Part shown: piece after piece, positions 35,716-43,237 of the stretch
Numbering within the stretch: position 1 is the first letter of the stretch
Layout of the letters: every line of letters starts with the position of its first letter
Assembly (NCBI RefSeq): GCF_910592395.1
Contig: NC_088319.1
Location: forward strand, 4,528,001 to 4,592,000
Direction: 5' to 3'
Origin: Lineus longissimus
Lineage: Eukaryota > Nemertea > Pilidiophora > Heteronemertea > Lineidae
DNA: 64,000 nucleotides
The notes under the pieces: model-generated
The model's input: only the letters and a program-made list of their open reading frames with translations
Databases searched by the model: none
What the model was told of the DNA's origin: nothing
Program-made: the position numbers and the translations under genes

Positions 35716-35914
35716 AGAATATATGTATTGTGGTGGTAGGAATCTAGGTAATTCTAAGCTGTTTTAACAAAAGCCCTTACAGGCCTTTTTGTCTCAAATT
35801 AGCTTAGAAACCCCTAAGAACCAGACACCACAATACATATATTCTATCATTCATGAGATTCCCAGTGAAGCGTTGCAGTGAAATGGTAAGGGAATACTAG
35901 AGTTCAATGGGTTA
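35716..35914. repeat. Polinton left terminal inverted repeat, 199 bp
   Basis: Reverse complement of 53808-54006 with few mismatches. Its outer 130 bases (35716-35845) are themselves a fold-back: a 20-bp perfect repeat AGAATATATGTATTGTGGTG returns inverted at 35826-35845, with partial pairing continuing inward. Confidence 0.95.
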
Positions 35915-36044
35915 ATGTAATCATGACTTACTGTATTCCAACAGAAAGTACACGTCAATAGCTTTTTTCCGTGCATTTTACCTGATATATGATGTTGGCA
36001 CTGTTCACTGCATGTACATAATTTTACTAGTAAATAAATAGAAA

Positions 36045-37301
36045 ATGGCAACAGGATATTTATTAAATACCGAAAGGGCACATAAGATTCCACTTGGTTT
36101 GAAAGCTGAGAGGCAGCATCATATCATTACTCATAACCCCTCATCTGCTAACCCCAAAGAAACACTGTATGTTAGAATACCGGCATTGCGAGATAATACA
36201 TTCTTTGTACCTAAATCTCTTTATCTGTCTGCTGATGTAACCATTTCTGGTGATTCTAAAAATAGTGTTGTAAATAATCTTGGTAGAAACCTGATTTCAA
36301 AGATGGTGGTTAAGTGGGGAACAGAGCAGATATTTGACCTTGACGAATACAGTCATTATTCTACATTTAAAGATCTGTGGTTTACAGAAGAAGAAAGAAA
36401 TGATAGAGTTTTTCAGGGTATTCAGTCAAAAAATCTTAGAGAATTAAGATCAGGAGTCGCTGAAGCTGATGTCACTGGAGAAACAGCTAATGAAAAGACT
36501 TTAAAGAAAGTGTTTGACAAGAAGTACAAAATACCATTAGATTTTGAACTATTCCATCATCATGCTCCATTTTACAAGTTTCCAATTCAAGAAGATGTTA
36601 TCATTGAAATAACTTTAGCACCAAAGGAAGAGATCATAGTCACCACAACCACAGCTAGCATGGGCTACAAACTAGAGAATATTTGTTTTGAATATGATAC
36701 CGTAGCCAACAAAATGATTGCTAGTCAATTGAGTAACAAGTACAATTCTGGATTCTCAATATTTTATGATTGGGTAGACCATTTTAAGACAGTCAATGTT
36801 ACTGCTAATGAAACACTAATTAATGAGAACATCAACTTTCCAAGAATGTCTATTAAAGGATTATTATTACTATTTGTGTCTGACTATGTAGATGGAGCTA
36901 GAGATTCAGAGAAGTTTGAAAACCCTAACATAAGTAAAGTGCAGATCACAATAGAGGGTGTTGCCAATCAGGTGTTCCCAGAAGGAATGAGAATGATGGA
37001 TCAATGGGAGGAGATCAAGAAACATTTTATGTCTGAAGATTTGAAGAAAACTCATGACTGTAACATGACCATGGAAAAATACTATGGTGATTCTAATCAC
37101 TATGGTTTATGGTTGGACCTGAGAACTTCTGAGGATAATCGCCTTCACGGATCAGGAAAGAAGCTCCAGAACACAAAAGATGGTATTCAATTATCTATTA
37201 CAAAGAAATCTGGAAAGGGACCATACAAAATGCACATATTCGTGGTTTCTGACGCCCAGGTAAACATCCAGAATTCTCAGATTGCTTCACTCCAGCACTG
37301 A
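36045..37301 (+). CDS. MCP: Putative double-jelly-roll major capsid protein
   Basis: 418 aa, uninterrupted, first gene after the left terminal repeat. Motifs that I associate with the hexon-like capsid family of invertebrate Polintons are NNLGRNLISKMVVKWG near residue 75, a FKDLWFTEEERNDRVFQGIQ block near 105-125, KYKIPLDFELF near 165, GARDSEKFENP near 285 and a C-terminal HIFVVSDAQVNI. The pattern of beta-rich segments with two similar halves is consistent with a double jelly roll, which would build the capsid shell. It is followed by a small membrane-like gene and a penton-like gene, as expected for a virion module. The assignment rests on remembered family motifs, not on a search. Confidence 0.7.
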   Translation: MATGYLLNTERAHKIPLGLKAERQHHIITHNPSSANPKETLYVRIPALRDNTFFVPKSLYLSADVTISGDSKNSVVNNLGRNLISKMVVKWGTEQIFDLDEYSHYSTFKDLWFTEEERNDRVFQGIQSKNLRELRSGVAEADVTGETANEKTLKKVFDKKYKIPLDFELFHHHAPFYKFPIQEDVIIEITLAPKEEIIVTTTTASMGYKLENICFEYDTVANKMIASQLSNKYNSGFSIFYDWVDHFKTVNVTANETLINENINFPRMSIKGLLLLFVSDYVDGARDSEKFENPNISKVQITIEGVANQVFPEGMRMMDQWEEIKKHFMSEDLKKTHDCNMTMEKYYGDSNHYGLWLDLRTSEDNRLHGSGKKLQNTKDGIQLSITKKSGKGPYKMHIFVVSDAQVNIQNSQIASLQH

Positions 37302-37379
37302 GGTGCTGCAAGAACAAAGTTCGCTCCAACACTGAATACTAGATAAATGAGTTTTACTAGTGATTTTCTAAGTAATTAA

Positions 37380-37616
37380 ATGGATACACCAGGAAAGAAA
37401 GATATCATAAATACACTGTATCAAAGTTTACTGTTGGCATCAACAACAATTGGTTACTCTATGTTACTGAAAAGGTTCTTGAGAATCAATATTGGTCCCC
37501 CAAGTCAGGCCGACCTAGAGGAAATTCTTAAACTGGGAGGAACTGTAGCTATTAGTAATGGAACATTAGAGTACCTTTACGATCAAGGAATCCTACCCAG
37601 AAATATTATGAAGTAA
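37380..37616 (+). CDS. Small conserved Polinton protein, 78 aa, probably membrane-associated
   Basis: ATG is preceded by AATTAA (TAAATG context). It has a hydrophobic N-terminal third (LYQSLLLASTTIGYSMLLKRF) and a second apolar stretch with NGTLEYLYDQGILP. It sits between the two capsid genes. I recall similar 75-80-aa proteins in other invertebrate Polintons. The function is unknown; a virion membrane or scaffold role is a guess. Confidence 0.6.
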   Translation: MDTPGKKDIINTLYQSLLLASTTIGYSMLLKRFLRINIGPPSQADLEEILKLGGTVAISNGTLEYLYDQGILPRNIMK

Positions 37617-37673
37617 GAATAATTTACTTATTTGATAAAAGGTAAATTTGAAAACGAAAATTTGCTTAAGTAA

Positions 37674-38441
37674 ATGATTACTGTAATGAACATAGATTCA
37701 AGTGACTATCCAGATCAGAGTTCAAGTGATTTAACAGTCAATCTCAAGACTGAAATTCAAGATGCATGTAGCATCACTTTAACTTTTGCAGTAATACCTT
37801 GTACATTCTACAACATAAGTGCAGCCAGGGAGAATAACCGAATCAAAGTTAAGGGTTTTGATGTGGCAGAGATTACGCTACCAGATGGTCTCTATGACCT
37901 ACAGAGCTTTTCAAAAGTATTTGCGGATAAGTTGAAAGAAAATAGTATGAGTAGAGGTGCTGTCAGATTTGACCTTGAAGAACCAACATGTAAGGCCATC
38001 TTACACTTCCTAAAGAGAAAAAATGAGGCGCATTATCAGATCTATTTTATTGGTAAAAGTAATGAATTATTTGGCATGAAATCAGAATGGCCTTACCCTT
38101 TAGACAATAAAAGTAAGGATGATGTTGTAAGCGAGAAACCCATCAATTTTAGACCAATTAACAATTTTGTTTTTCACTGTGACATAATCGAATCTAATAG
38201 TGTATTAAGTAATGGTGAAGCATCTGATGTGCTAACCACAAGACCAATAAAGGAAGCTAATTTTGGGGATTTAATAGCATACACATTTGAGAAACCAATA
38301 GCAATTCCCTGTAAACCAAGATTCAATAAGCTGAATATTCGCTTAACTGATGAAAAAGGTGACATCATCGATCTTAATGGTCATAATGTACAGTACCAAT
38401 TGGTATTAACTCGAGCTATGCTCTCAGGGACACATCATTGA
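37674..38441 (+). CDS. mCP: Penton-like minor capsid protein
   Basis: 255 aa with a GTAAATG start. The N-terminus (SDLTVNLKTEIQ followed by ITLTFAVIPCTFYNIS) and the C-terminal strand pair (LNIRLTDEKGDIIDLNGHN) match the single-jelly-roll penton-type protein of Polintons, which would occupy capsid vertices. The extreme C-terminus (TRAMLSG) is encoded by a copy of the double-hairpin repeat at 38410-38431. A second protein of the same design lies at 47008-47958. The assignment is from motif layout. Confidence 0.65.
   Translation: MITVMNIDSSDYPDQSSSDLTVNLKTEIQDACSITLTFAVIPCTFYNISAARENNRIKVKGFDVAEITLPDGLYDLQSFSKVFADKLKENSMSRGAVRFDLEEPTCKAILHFLKRKNEAHYQIYFIGKSNELFGMKSEWPYPLDNKSKDDVVSEKPINFRPINNFVFHCDIIESNSVLSNGEASDVLTTRPIKEANFGDLIAYTFEKPIAIPCKPRFNKLNIRLTDEKGDIIDLNGHNVQYQLVLTRAMLSGTHH
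38410..38431 (+). repeat. Double-hairpin repeat copy, in the mCP 3' end
   Basis: CTCGAGCTATGCTCTCAGGG, truncated in the second hairpin; it supplies the last codons of the gene. Confidence 0.75.
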
Positions 38442-38463
38442 AATTAAAATTCATTGGAATTAA

Positions 38464-38922
38464 ATGGCTGGCATTGGCATGTTATTTGGATCTGCAATAA
38501 TCAATGGATTAGCATTCACTGGATCCGGTTACCTTTTTAAAAAACTAGACAAGAATGGCTATGAGACTGAAGTGAAAAGACATGATTTGGCTCAGGAGCA
38601 ATTACAAAAAGCTTCAACCGAATGGGAGGAGCATAGGAAAAGTACCATTGACTTCGTTAATCTTGAATTAAAGAGAGAAAGAGACGCTTCTATTGATTTT
38701 AACAATACTGATTCAGCACTTACTGTTTACAATCATTTACATCCAGAAAGAACTATTGTACTACCTCAGCGACCACAATTAAGTGATTACTACCAACCTA
38801 GTGATGAAATGAAGAAATACGAGTACCTATGGATTATCCTAGGACTTAGTGGTTTAGGGTTAATAATTTATTATTTTACTAGGGTTAGAAAGACTAAGAC
38901 CACTGATCGGACACCGTCCTGA
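38464..38922 (+). CDS. Polinton membrane protein, 152 aa
   Basis: ATTAAATG start. Hydrophobic stretches lie at residues 1-25 and 121-140 (WIILGLSGLGLIIYYF), with a charged, helical, probably coiled middle (residues 40-70). The basic C-terminal tail (VRKTKTTDR) ends inside a tandem hairpin array. It is likely an envelope or internal virion membrane protein by context. No named family is recognised. Confidence 0.6.
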   Translation: MAGIGMLFGSAIINGLAFTGSGYLFKKLDKNGYETEVKRHDLAQEQLQKASTEWEEHRKSTIDFVNLELKRERDASIDFNNTDSALTVYNHLHPERTIVLPQRPQLSDYYQPSDEMKKYEYLWIILGLSGLGLIIYYFTRVRKTKTTDRTPS

Positions 38923-38980
38923 TGATCGGACACAGTCCTGATGATCGGACACAGTCCTGATGATCGGACACAGTCCTGAT
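38905..38980. repeat. Tandem array of four 19-bp GGAC-ACA-GTCC hairpin units
   Basis: Units GATCGGACACAGTCCTGAT repeat four times (the first has ACC in place of ACA in the loop). Each holds the second hairpin of the dispersed double-hairpin repeat. It lies where the membrane-protein gene and the ATPase gene converge, so a transcript-end role is possible. Confidence 0.85.
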
Positions 38981-38994
38981 GATGAGAAGCGGGA

Positions 38995-39615
38995 CTAAGA
39001 TTTTTGATGTGAAAGAGTAAATCCAAATGGATGTTGTAGTCTAATGATCAGTTTTGATCCTTTTTTCATCTTAAGTTCTTCTATGTAGTACTGTCTTTTC
39101 TCCTTAGGAATAACACTGTTTTCTTCTAAGGCATCTTTCATGGCTGATTCATCCTTATTAAAAAATAATACTAAAATTCTTATGTTCTCTCTGTAGTCCT
39201 TGACAACTGAATTGTACTTCTGAACTAGTAACCAAACAGTGAGATTGTAGTGCCTGCCGGAAAAGGCAAGATTACATAACTCGGACACCTTCTTTTTTGT
39301 GTCTCTCAAATTAGCACAGTCATCAATGAGGAATAATGTGTTAGAACCAGCAAAGGTCAGAGTAGCAAACTGAAGCACAAGGTCCAAATTACTGGCCACA
39401 GCTTCGGGATTAACTATGTAGACGTTCTTGTCTTGGTAAATCCATTTCCTTTCATATGTCTTATTGTTGAAATATGTTGGACAGAAAATTACTATGTTCT
39501 GGAACTTGTGCCGATACTCCTTTTCTAAGAGGTCAAGGGCAAAATATGTCTTACCACAATTGGTAACACCAGAAATTAACATATTGTGTGGCTCGTAAAT
39601 AAATACTTCACTCAT
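38995..39615 (-). CDS. ATP: Genome-packaging ATPase (A32/FtsK-HerA type)
   Basis: 206 aa. Walker A GVTNCGKT at residues 16-23 and Walker B TLFLIDD at 93-99, followed by a conserved SGRHYNLTVWLLVQ sensor-like region. Such ATPases pump viral DNA into preformed capsids. The start codon is TTTAAATG, and it faces the integrase ATG with only four bases between, so both promoters must overlap coding sequence. Length is normal for Polinton ATPases. The ORF is intact. Confidence 0.9.
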   Translation of the reverse strand: MSEVFIYEPHNMLISGVTNCGKTYFALDLLEKEYRHKFQNIVIFCPTYFNNKTYERKWIYQDKNVYIVNPEAVASNLDLVLQFATLTFAGSNTLFLIDDCANLRDTKKKVSELCNLAFSGRHYNLTVWLLVQKYNSVVKDYRENIRILVLFFNKDESAMKDALEENSVIPKEKRQYYIEELKMKKGSKLIIRLQHPFGFTLSHQKS

Positions 39616-39622
39616 TTAAATG
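39613..39622. promoter_or_regulatory. Divergent start palindrome CATTTAAATG
   Basis: The start codons of the ATPase (minus) and integrase (plus) are the two ends of a 10-bp perfect palindrome. No separate leader or promoter space exists, so transcripts are leaderless or begin within the opposite gene. The TAAATG motif recurs at other starts in the element. Confidence 0.5.
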
Positions 39623-40771
39623 AATGTAAAGGATGACACACAGCAGTATCTAAGGGATTTGTACTACAACCCCGAGAGTCCCGTGGCTTACAGTTCTTTG
39701 AGTAAAATCTGGAAACAGGTCAAGGAAGATATGACTTCGTCACGAGAGCAGAGCACAACTTCGTTGTTAGGGACAAAGTCCCGCTCAGGAAAACTTATTA
39801 AAAAAAAAGAAGTGAAAGAATTTCTAGAAACACTACCAACTCACCAACTACACAAACCTGCCATTAAGAAATTCACCTTCAGGAAGACAATGGTATCGTA
39901 TATCGATCAACAATGGCAAGCAGATCTGGTTGACATGCAAAAATTTGAGAAACAAAATAAAGGCAACAGATTCATTTTAACAGTCATAGATCTATTTAGT
40001 CGTTTTTCTTGGGCTCTAGCAGTTAAGAGTAAGAGGGGAGAAGAAATCAGAGATGCATTCAAATTGATTTTCAGAGAAGCAAAACCAACGAAAATCCAGT
40101 TTGATGACGGTACAGAATTTTACAACAAACACTTCAAGGAACTCTTAACAGAAAATGACATAGAATGGTTCTCCACAAAATCTGATAAGAAGGCAGCAGT
40201 AGTAGAGAGATTCAATAGAACCCTTAAAGAAAAAATGTGGCGTTATTTCACCGCTAAGGAGACTGACAAGTGGATTGACGTTCTGGATGACCTGGTCAGC
40301 GGCTACAATAACACATTTCACTCATCAATAGGTATGAAACCTGTAGACGCCAGAAAGATGGAAAACGAAGGAACAGTGTGGTACAATCTTTACGGTCTTC
40401 ACCTCAAAGAGACATTTGGTGATCCAAAGTACAAAGTAGGTGACAGTGTAAGAATTTCAAAGTACAAGTCCATTTTCGGTGAGGGTTACATGCCCAACTA
40501 CACTGAGGAGGTGTTCCAAATCAAACAGATCATATTTACTCACCCTATCGTCTACCAGCTTGAGGATTACCACAAAGAAGAAATTCAAGGATATTTCTAT
40601 GAAGAGGAATTGAGCTATGTTCCTAATCCTGACCAGCTAGAGTACAAGATCGAGAAAATCCTAAGGTACAAGACCAGTAAAGGCAAGAAATACGGATTAG
40701 TGAAGTGGAAGGGTTACAGTGATAAGTTCAATGAATGGTTACCAGTTTCTGATATCAAATCATTGAAATGA
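39620..40771 (+). CDS. INT: Retroviral-type integrase with C-terminal chromodomain
   Basis: 383 aa, intact. The catalytic triad is D102 (QADLVDM), D162 (FDDGTEF) and E196 (VVERFNRT), with 33 residues between the last two. A chromodomain spans about 341-383 (YKIEKILRYKTSKGKKYGLV, then WKGY and NEWLP). The enzyme would cut and join the element's termini into host DNA, giving the 6-bp target duplication, and the chromodomain may steer it to marked chromatin. A diverged hairpin-like stretch lies near 39749-39793. The residue order matches Polinton integrases. Confidence 0.95.
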   Translation: MNVKDDTQQYLRDLYYNPESPVAYSSLSKIWKQVKEDMTSSREQSTTSLLGTKSRSGKLIKKKEVKEFLETLPTHQLHKPAIKKFTFRKTMVSYIDQQWQADLVDMQKFEKQNKGNRFILTVIDLFSRFSWALAVKSKRGEEIRDAFKLIFREAKPTKIQFDDGTEFYNKHFKELLTENDIEWFSTKSDKKAAVVERFNRTLKEKMWRYFTAKETDKWIDVLDDLVSGYNNTFHSSIGMKPVDARKMENEGTVWYNLYGLHLKETFGDPKYKVGDSVRISKYKSIFGEGYMPNYTEEVFQIKQIIFTHPIVYQLEDYHKEEIQGYFYEEELSYVPNPDQLEYKIEKILRYKTSKGKKYGLVKWKGYSDKFNEWLPVSDIKSLK

Positions 40772-40859
40772 AATAAAGTCTCTAAAGTGACTTAAGTCAC
40801 AAGAACAAGTTCGAAAAACGTAATTTAAAAAAAAAATGTCCTACTAAATAAAGAAAGAA

Positions 40860-41789
40860 ATGGATGGAGCAATATTTGATAATCAAAATGGTATGATGAA
40901 TCAGAATAATATGATGAATCAGAATAATATGATGAATCATGATAATATGATGAATCAGAATATTCAGAAGTTTTTGTATTATTTGCATCAAAATAATATG
41001 TTAAATCAAAATCTGATAAATCAGATTATGTTAAATCAAAATATGATAAATCAGTTTATCTTAAATCAAAATATGGAAAATCAAAATATGGAAAATCAAA
41101 ACATGGAAAATCAAAATATGATAAATCAGAATAATATGATGAATCAAAATATGGAAAATCAGAATAATATGTTAAATCAAAACATGGAAAATCAACCTAC
41201 AATTTATTGTGTTAAGTGCTGTGAAAAGAAACCTGAAATTAATTTTGAAAAGAACAGGCGTAATAAACTACTTGATTACTGTAAAGAATGTGGTTCAAGT
41301 AAAATCAAGGTATGTAATAAATGTTATGAAAATAAATTACTAAGTGATGGTGAATTTGGTAAAGACGGAAATAGAGGTAACTGCAGATCATGTTTTAATT
41401 CATATTACAAAAAGGATTACCTTGACCAAAATGGTAATAGAGACAGACACAAAATTAGAGTTGGTCTAAACCGCATTTCTAAGGGAGAGTGTAAAGGTAA
41501 TTCCTCATTCAATCTAGGATGTACAGACAGTTTCTTCTCACAGTGGTTAAAGTACCAGAGGAGTCTATCTCCAATAGGACAAAGTCCCGAGAAAAGAGTT
41601 CGAATAGTAGAAGAAGAGTTGGATCATGTCTTACCAATCAAGGAATTCAAAGATAAACCTGAACTGTGCTTTGCTTGGTTTAACATTAGACCAATGTCTA
41701 AAACACAAAACAGACAGAAGAGTGCTAAAGTAGACTACACACTATTTAAGGATCAATTGGATAGGTCAATGGATTTCATGGTAAAATGA
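40860..41789 (+). CDS. HNH-type nuclease with Asn/Gln/Met-rich repeat N-terminus
   Basis: 309 aa. Residues 10-112 are repeats of (M/I/E)xNQN, a low-complexity prion-like segment. Four Cys pairs follow (C117/C120, C141/C144, C152/C155, C175/C178), then an HNH core: D255-H256 (LDHVLPI), N275 (NIRPMS) and K290. HNH enzymes cut DNA with one metal ion; here a role in recombination or homing is plausible. A diverged double-hairpin repeat at 41577-41602 encodes residues just before the HNH core. The stop overlaps the next gene's start (ATGA). Confidence 0.75.
   Translation: MDGAIFDNQNGMMNQNNMMNQNNMMNHDNMMNQNIQKFLYYLHQNNMLNQNLINQIMLNQNMINQFILNQNMENQNMENQNMENQNMINQNNMMNQNMENQNNMLNQNMENQPTIYCVKCCEKKPEINFEKNRRNKLLDYCKECGSSKIKVCNKCYENKLLSDGEFGKDGNRGNCRSCFNSYYKKDYLDQNGNRDRHKIRVGLNRISKGECKGNSSFNLGCTDSFFSQWLKYQRSLSPIGQSPEKRVRIVEEELDHVLPIKEFKDKPELCFAWFNIRPMSKTQNRQKSAKVDYTLFKDQLDRSMDFMVK
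41577..41602 (-). repeat. Double-hairpin repeat copy, diverged, in the HNH gene
   Basis: GGACAAAGTCCCGAGA, then AAGAGTTCGA: the second hairpin is intact (GGAC-AAA-GTCC) and the first is degraded. Confidence 0.55.
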
Positions 41790-42034
41790 GAAGTGAAAAC
41801 TGGTTTGTCTTTCGAGACCAGGATGTAATACCAAATTGGAAAATAGTGATATCACAGCATTTCGGGGATTATCTTCGTGATGAAAATATGATTCTGCTTG
41901 ATAGATTATCGAATTTAAATAATAACATGAGAATGAACCAGAACATTAACATATGTAGTCAGACAGAAATCATAAACGAGATGATTAAGTTGAATAATAG
42001 ACTTGAAAGAAATTTACTCTTTGCAGTGAATTGA
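41786..42034 (+). CDS. Uncharacterised 82-aa Polinton protein
   Basis: Begins in an ATGA overlap with the HNH gene, suggesting coupled translation or a shared transcript. It is mostly helical with no transmembrane segment (a NNNMRMNQNINI stretch in the middle). No family recognised. Confidence 0.45.
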   Translation: MRSENWFVFRDQDVIPNWKIVISQHFGDYLRDENMILLDRLSNLNNNMRMNQNINICSQTEIINEMIKLNNRLERNLLFAVN

Positions 42035-42053
42035 TTTTATTTTACTTAATTAA

Positions 42054-42323
42054 ATGAATAGAACTTGGGGTTACACAAAACGACCACGTAATTGGAAAGA
42101 AAGATTAGAACGATTTCATAGAGAATTAGAGGCAGAAGTAGAGTCAAAGTTGGAGCCTGGTCCCGAAAAACCTTTAAAACCTTCTGTGCCTGCTGGGTCA
42201 GAAAAACCTGCTGGGACAGAAAAACCTTTAAAATTTAATGTACTTCAAAAACCTGTAGTGTCTGTAGGATCAACACTAAACACTAGAAATGACAGAACAA
42301 CTGATTCTAGTTTTTCCCACTAA
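42054..42323 (+). CDS. Uncharacterised 89-aa Polinton protein
   Basis: Start context TTAATTAAATG. Basic N-terminal helix (KRPRNWKERLERFHRELEAEVE), then a Pro/Lys/Glu-rich tail with repeated SEKPAGTEKPLK-like segments. It could be a small DNA-binding or core protein, but I recognise no family. Confidence 0.45.
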   Translation: MNRTWGYTKRPRNWKERLERFHRELEAEVESKLEPGPEKPLKPSVPAGSEKPAGTEKPLKFNVLQKPVVSVGSTLNTRNDRTTDSSFSH

Positions 42324-42327
42324 TTAA

Positions 42328-42986
42328 ATGGATGGAGACAATAAGGTTTATCCAGATTTAAGTAATTTAAACTCTGAAAGTCATTTGAACTATGAAAGGT
42401 CTGAAAAGCATACAGAAAGTAACCCTCAGGCTTTCAGACTACAACAAATATGTGAGGTTAAGAGTTTCTTAGAAAGCGAGATTGAATTTAGAAGAAAGAT
42501 ATTTTCAAGTACAAAAAAGCATTTAGCGTAATTACTGGCATTAGCCATTTCCTTAATTTTGCCAGCGTTGCAGCCGGATCTGTTGGTGTTTCCGCTCTAG
42601 CTGGTGTCATCACGGCACCGATAGGCTTAGCTTTGGGTGGCGTAACAATAGGTAGTGCCATTATTTCATCAGCCTTAGGCTGGGAGAAAAAGAATATTCT
42701 TAAGAAAATTGAAAAGCATGAGAATATCAGAATGTTGGCAATTTCAAAACTGAACACAATCAATGATTTGGTTAGTAAAGCCTTAACCGATTCTCACATA
42801 TCTACAGATGAGTTTACTTTGATTCTCAAGGAGAAGGAGAAATACATTTCGATGAAAAATGCCATTAGGAAAAAACAAAGGGAGGCAAGTTCAGCTGTTG
42901 ATGTAGAGTCTTTAAAGAAGACTTTTTTAGAAGAAGGAAAAAAACTAGCACAGACAGAGATGCTAGAAAAACTAAAAGTTCAGTAA
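42328..42986 (+). CDS. Coiled/membrane Polinton protein with a -1 frame break
   Basis: The first frame (42328-42531, 67 aa; TTAAATG start) ends soon after a LQQICEVKSFLESEIEFRR helix. The continuation is in the -1 frame and encodes a glycine-rich hydrophobic segment, then EKHENIRMLAISKLNTINDL and DEFTLILKEKEKY helices to 42986. In the family I remember these parts are continuous. The frame switch coincides with A_AAA_AAG at 42513-42519, a canonical -1 slippery heptamer, so it is either programmed frameshifting or an indel. An ATG at 42633 in the second frame allows a shorter 117-aa product. The function is unknown. Confidence 0.65.
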
Positions 42987-42997
42987 ATCAAACAGGA

Positions 42998-43041
42998 CTC
43001 GAGCTATGCTCTCAAGACGAAGTCGGACCCGGACTACGTCC
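42998..43041 (+). repeat. Double-hairpin repeat copy plus an extra half hairpin
   Basis: CTCGAGCTATGCTCTCAAGA with GAGC-TAT-GCTC, then GGAC-TAC-GTCC. Intergenic, between convergent genes. Confidence 0.85.
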
Positions 43042-43147
43042 TAATCCTAATGTGGTGTATCACTATCACTATTATCATGACTTCGGTGTTAGGGATGAAT
43101 TTCACCAAGTAACACTACCATCAGCACCACCCTATTCATTAGTTTAA

Positions 43148-43236
43148 TCGAGCTCTGCTCTCAAGACGAAGTCCTAATCGAACTTTGTTCTCTGGATGTA
43201 GTCGTACTAGGACAAGGTCCAGAGAGCAAAGCTCGA
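43148..43236. repeat. Three double-hairpin repeat copies (two +, one -)
   Basis: 43148-43175 has GAGC-TCT-GCTC. 43178-43203 has GAAC-TTT-GTTC, a compensated stem. 43209-43236 is inverted, with GGAC-AAG-GTCC and GAGC-AAA-GCTC. The last reaches the PolB stop codon. The + and - copies could pair into a larger hairpin between the convergent 42328 gene and PolB. Confidence 0.9.
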
Positions 43237-43237
43237 C

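Noticed and set aside
38905-38980. Tandem 19-bp repeats as a CRISPR array
   Set aside because: Units abut directly without unique spacers, there are no cas genes, and the setting is a eukaryotic transposon.
42155-42200. GGTCCCG-containing stretch as another double-hairpin repeat
   Set aside because: Neither stem can be formed; it is only a short chance match.
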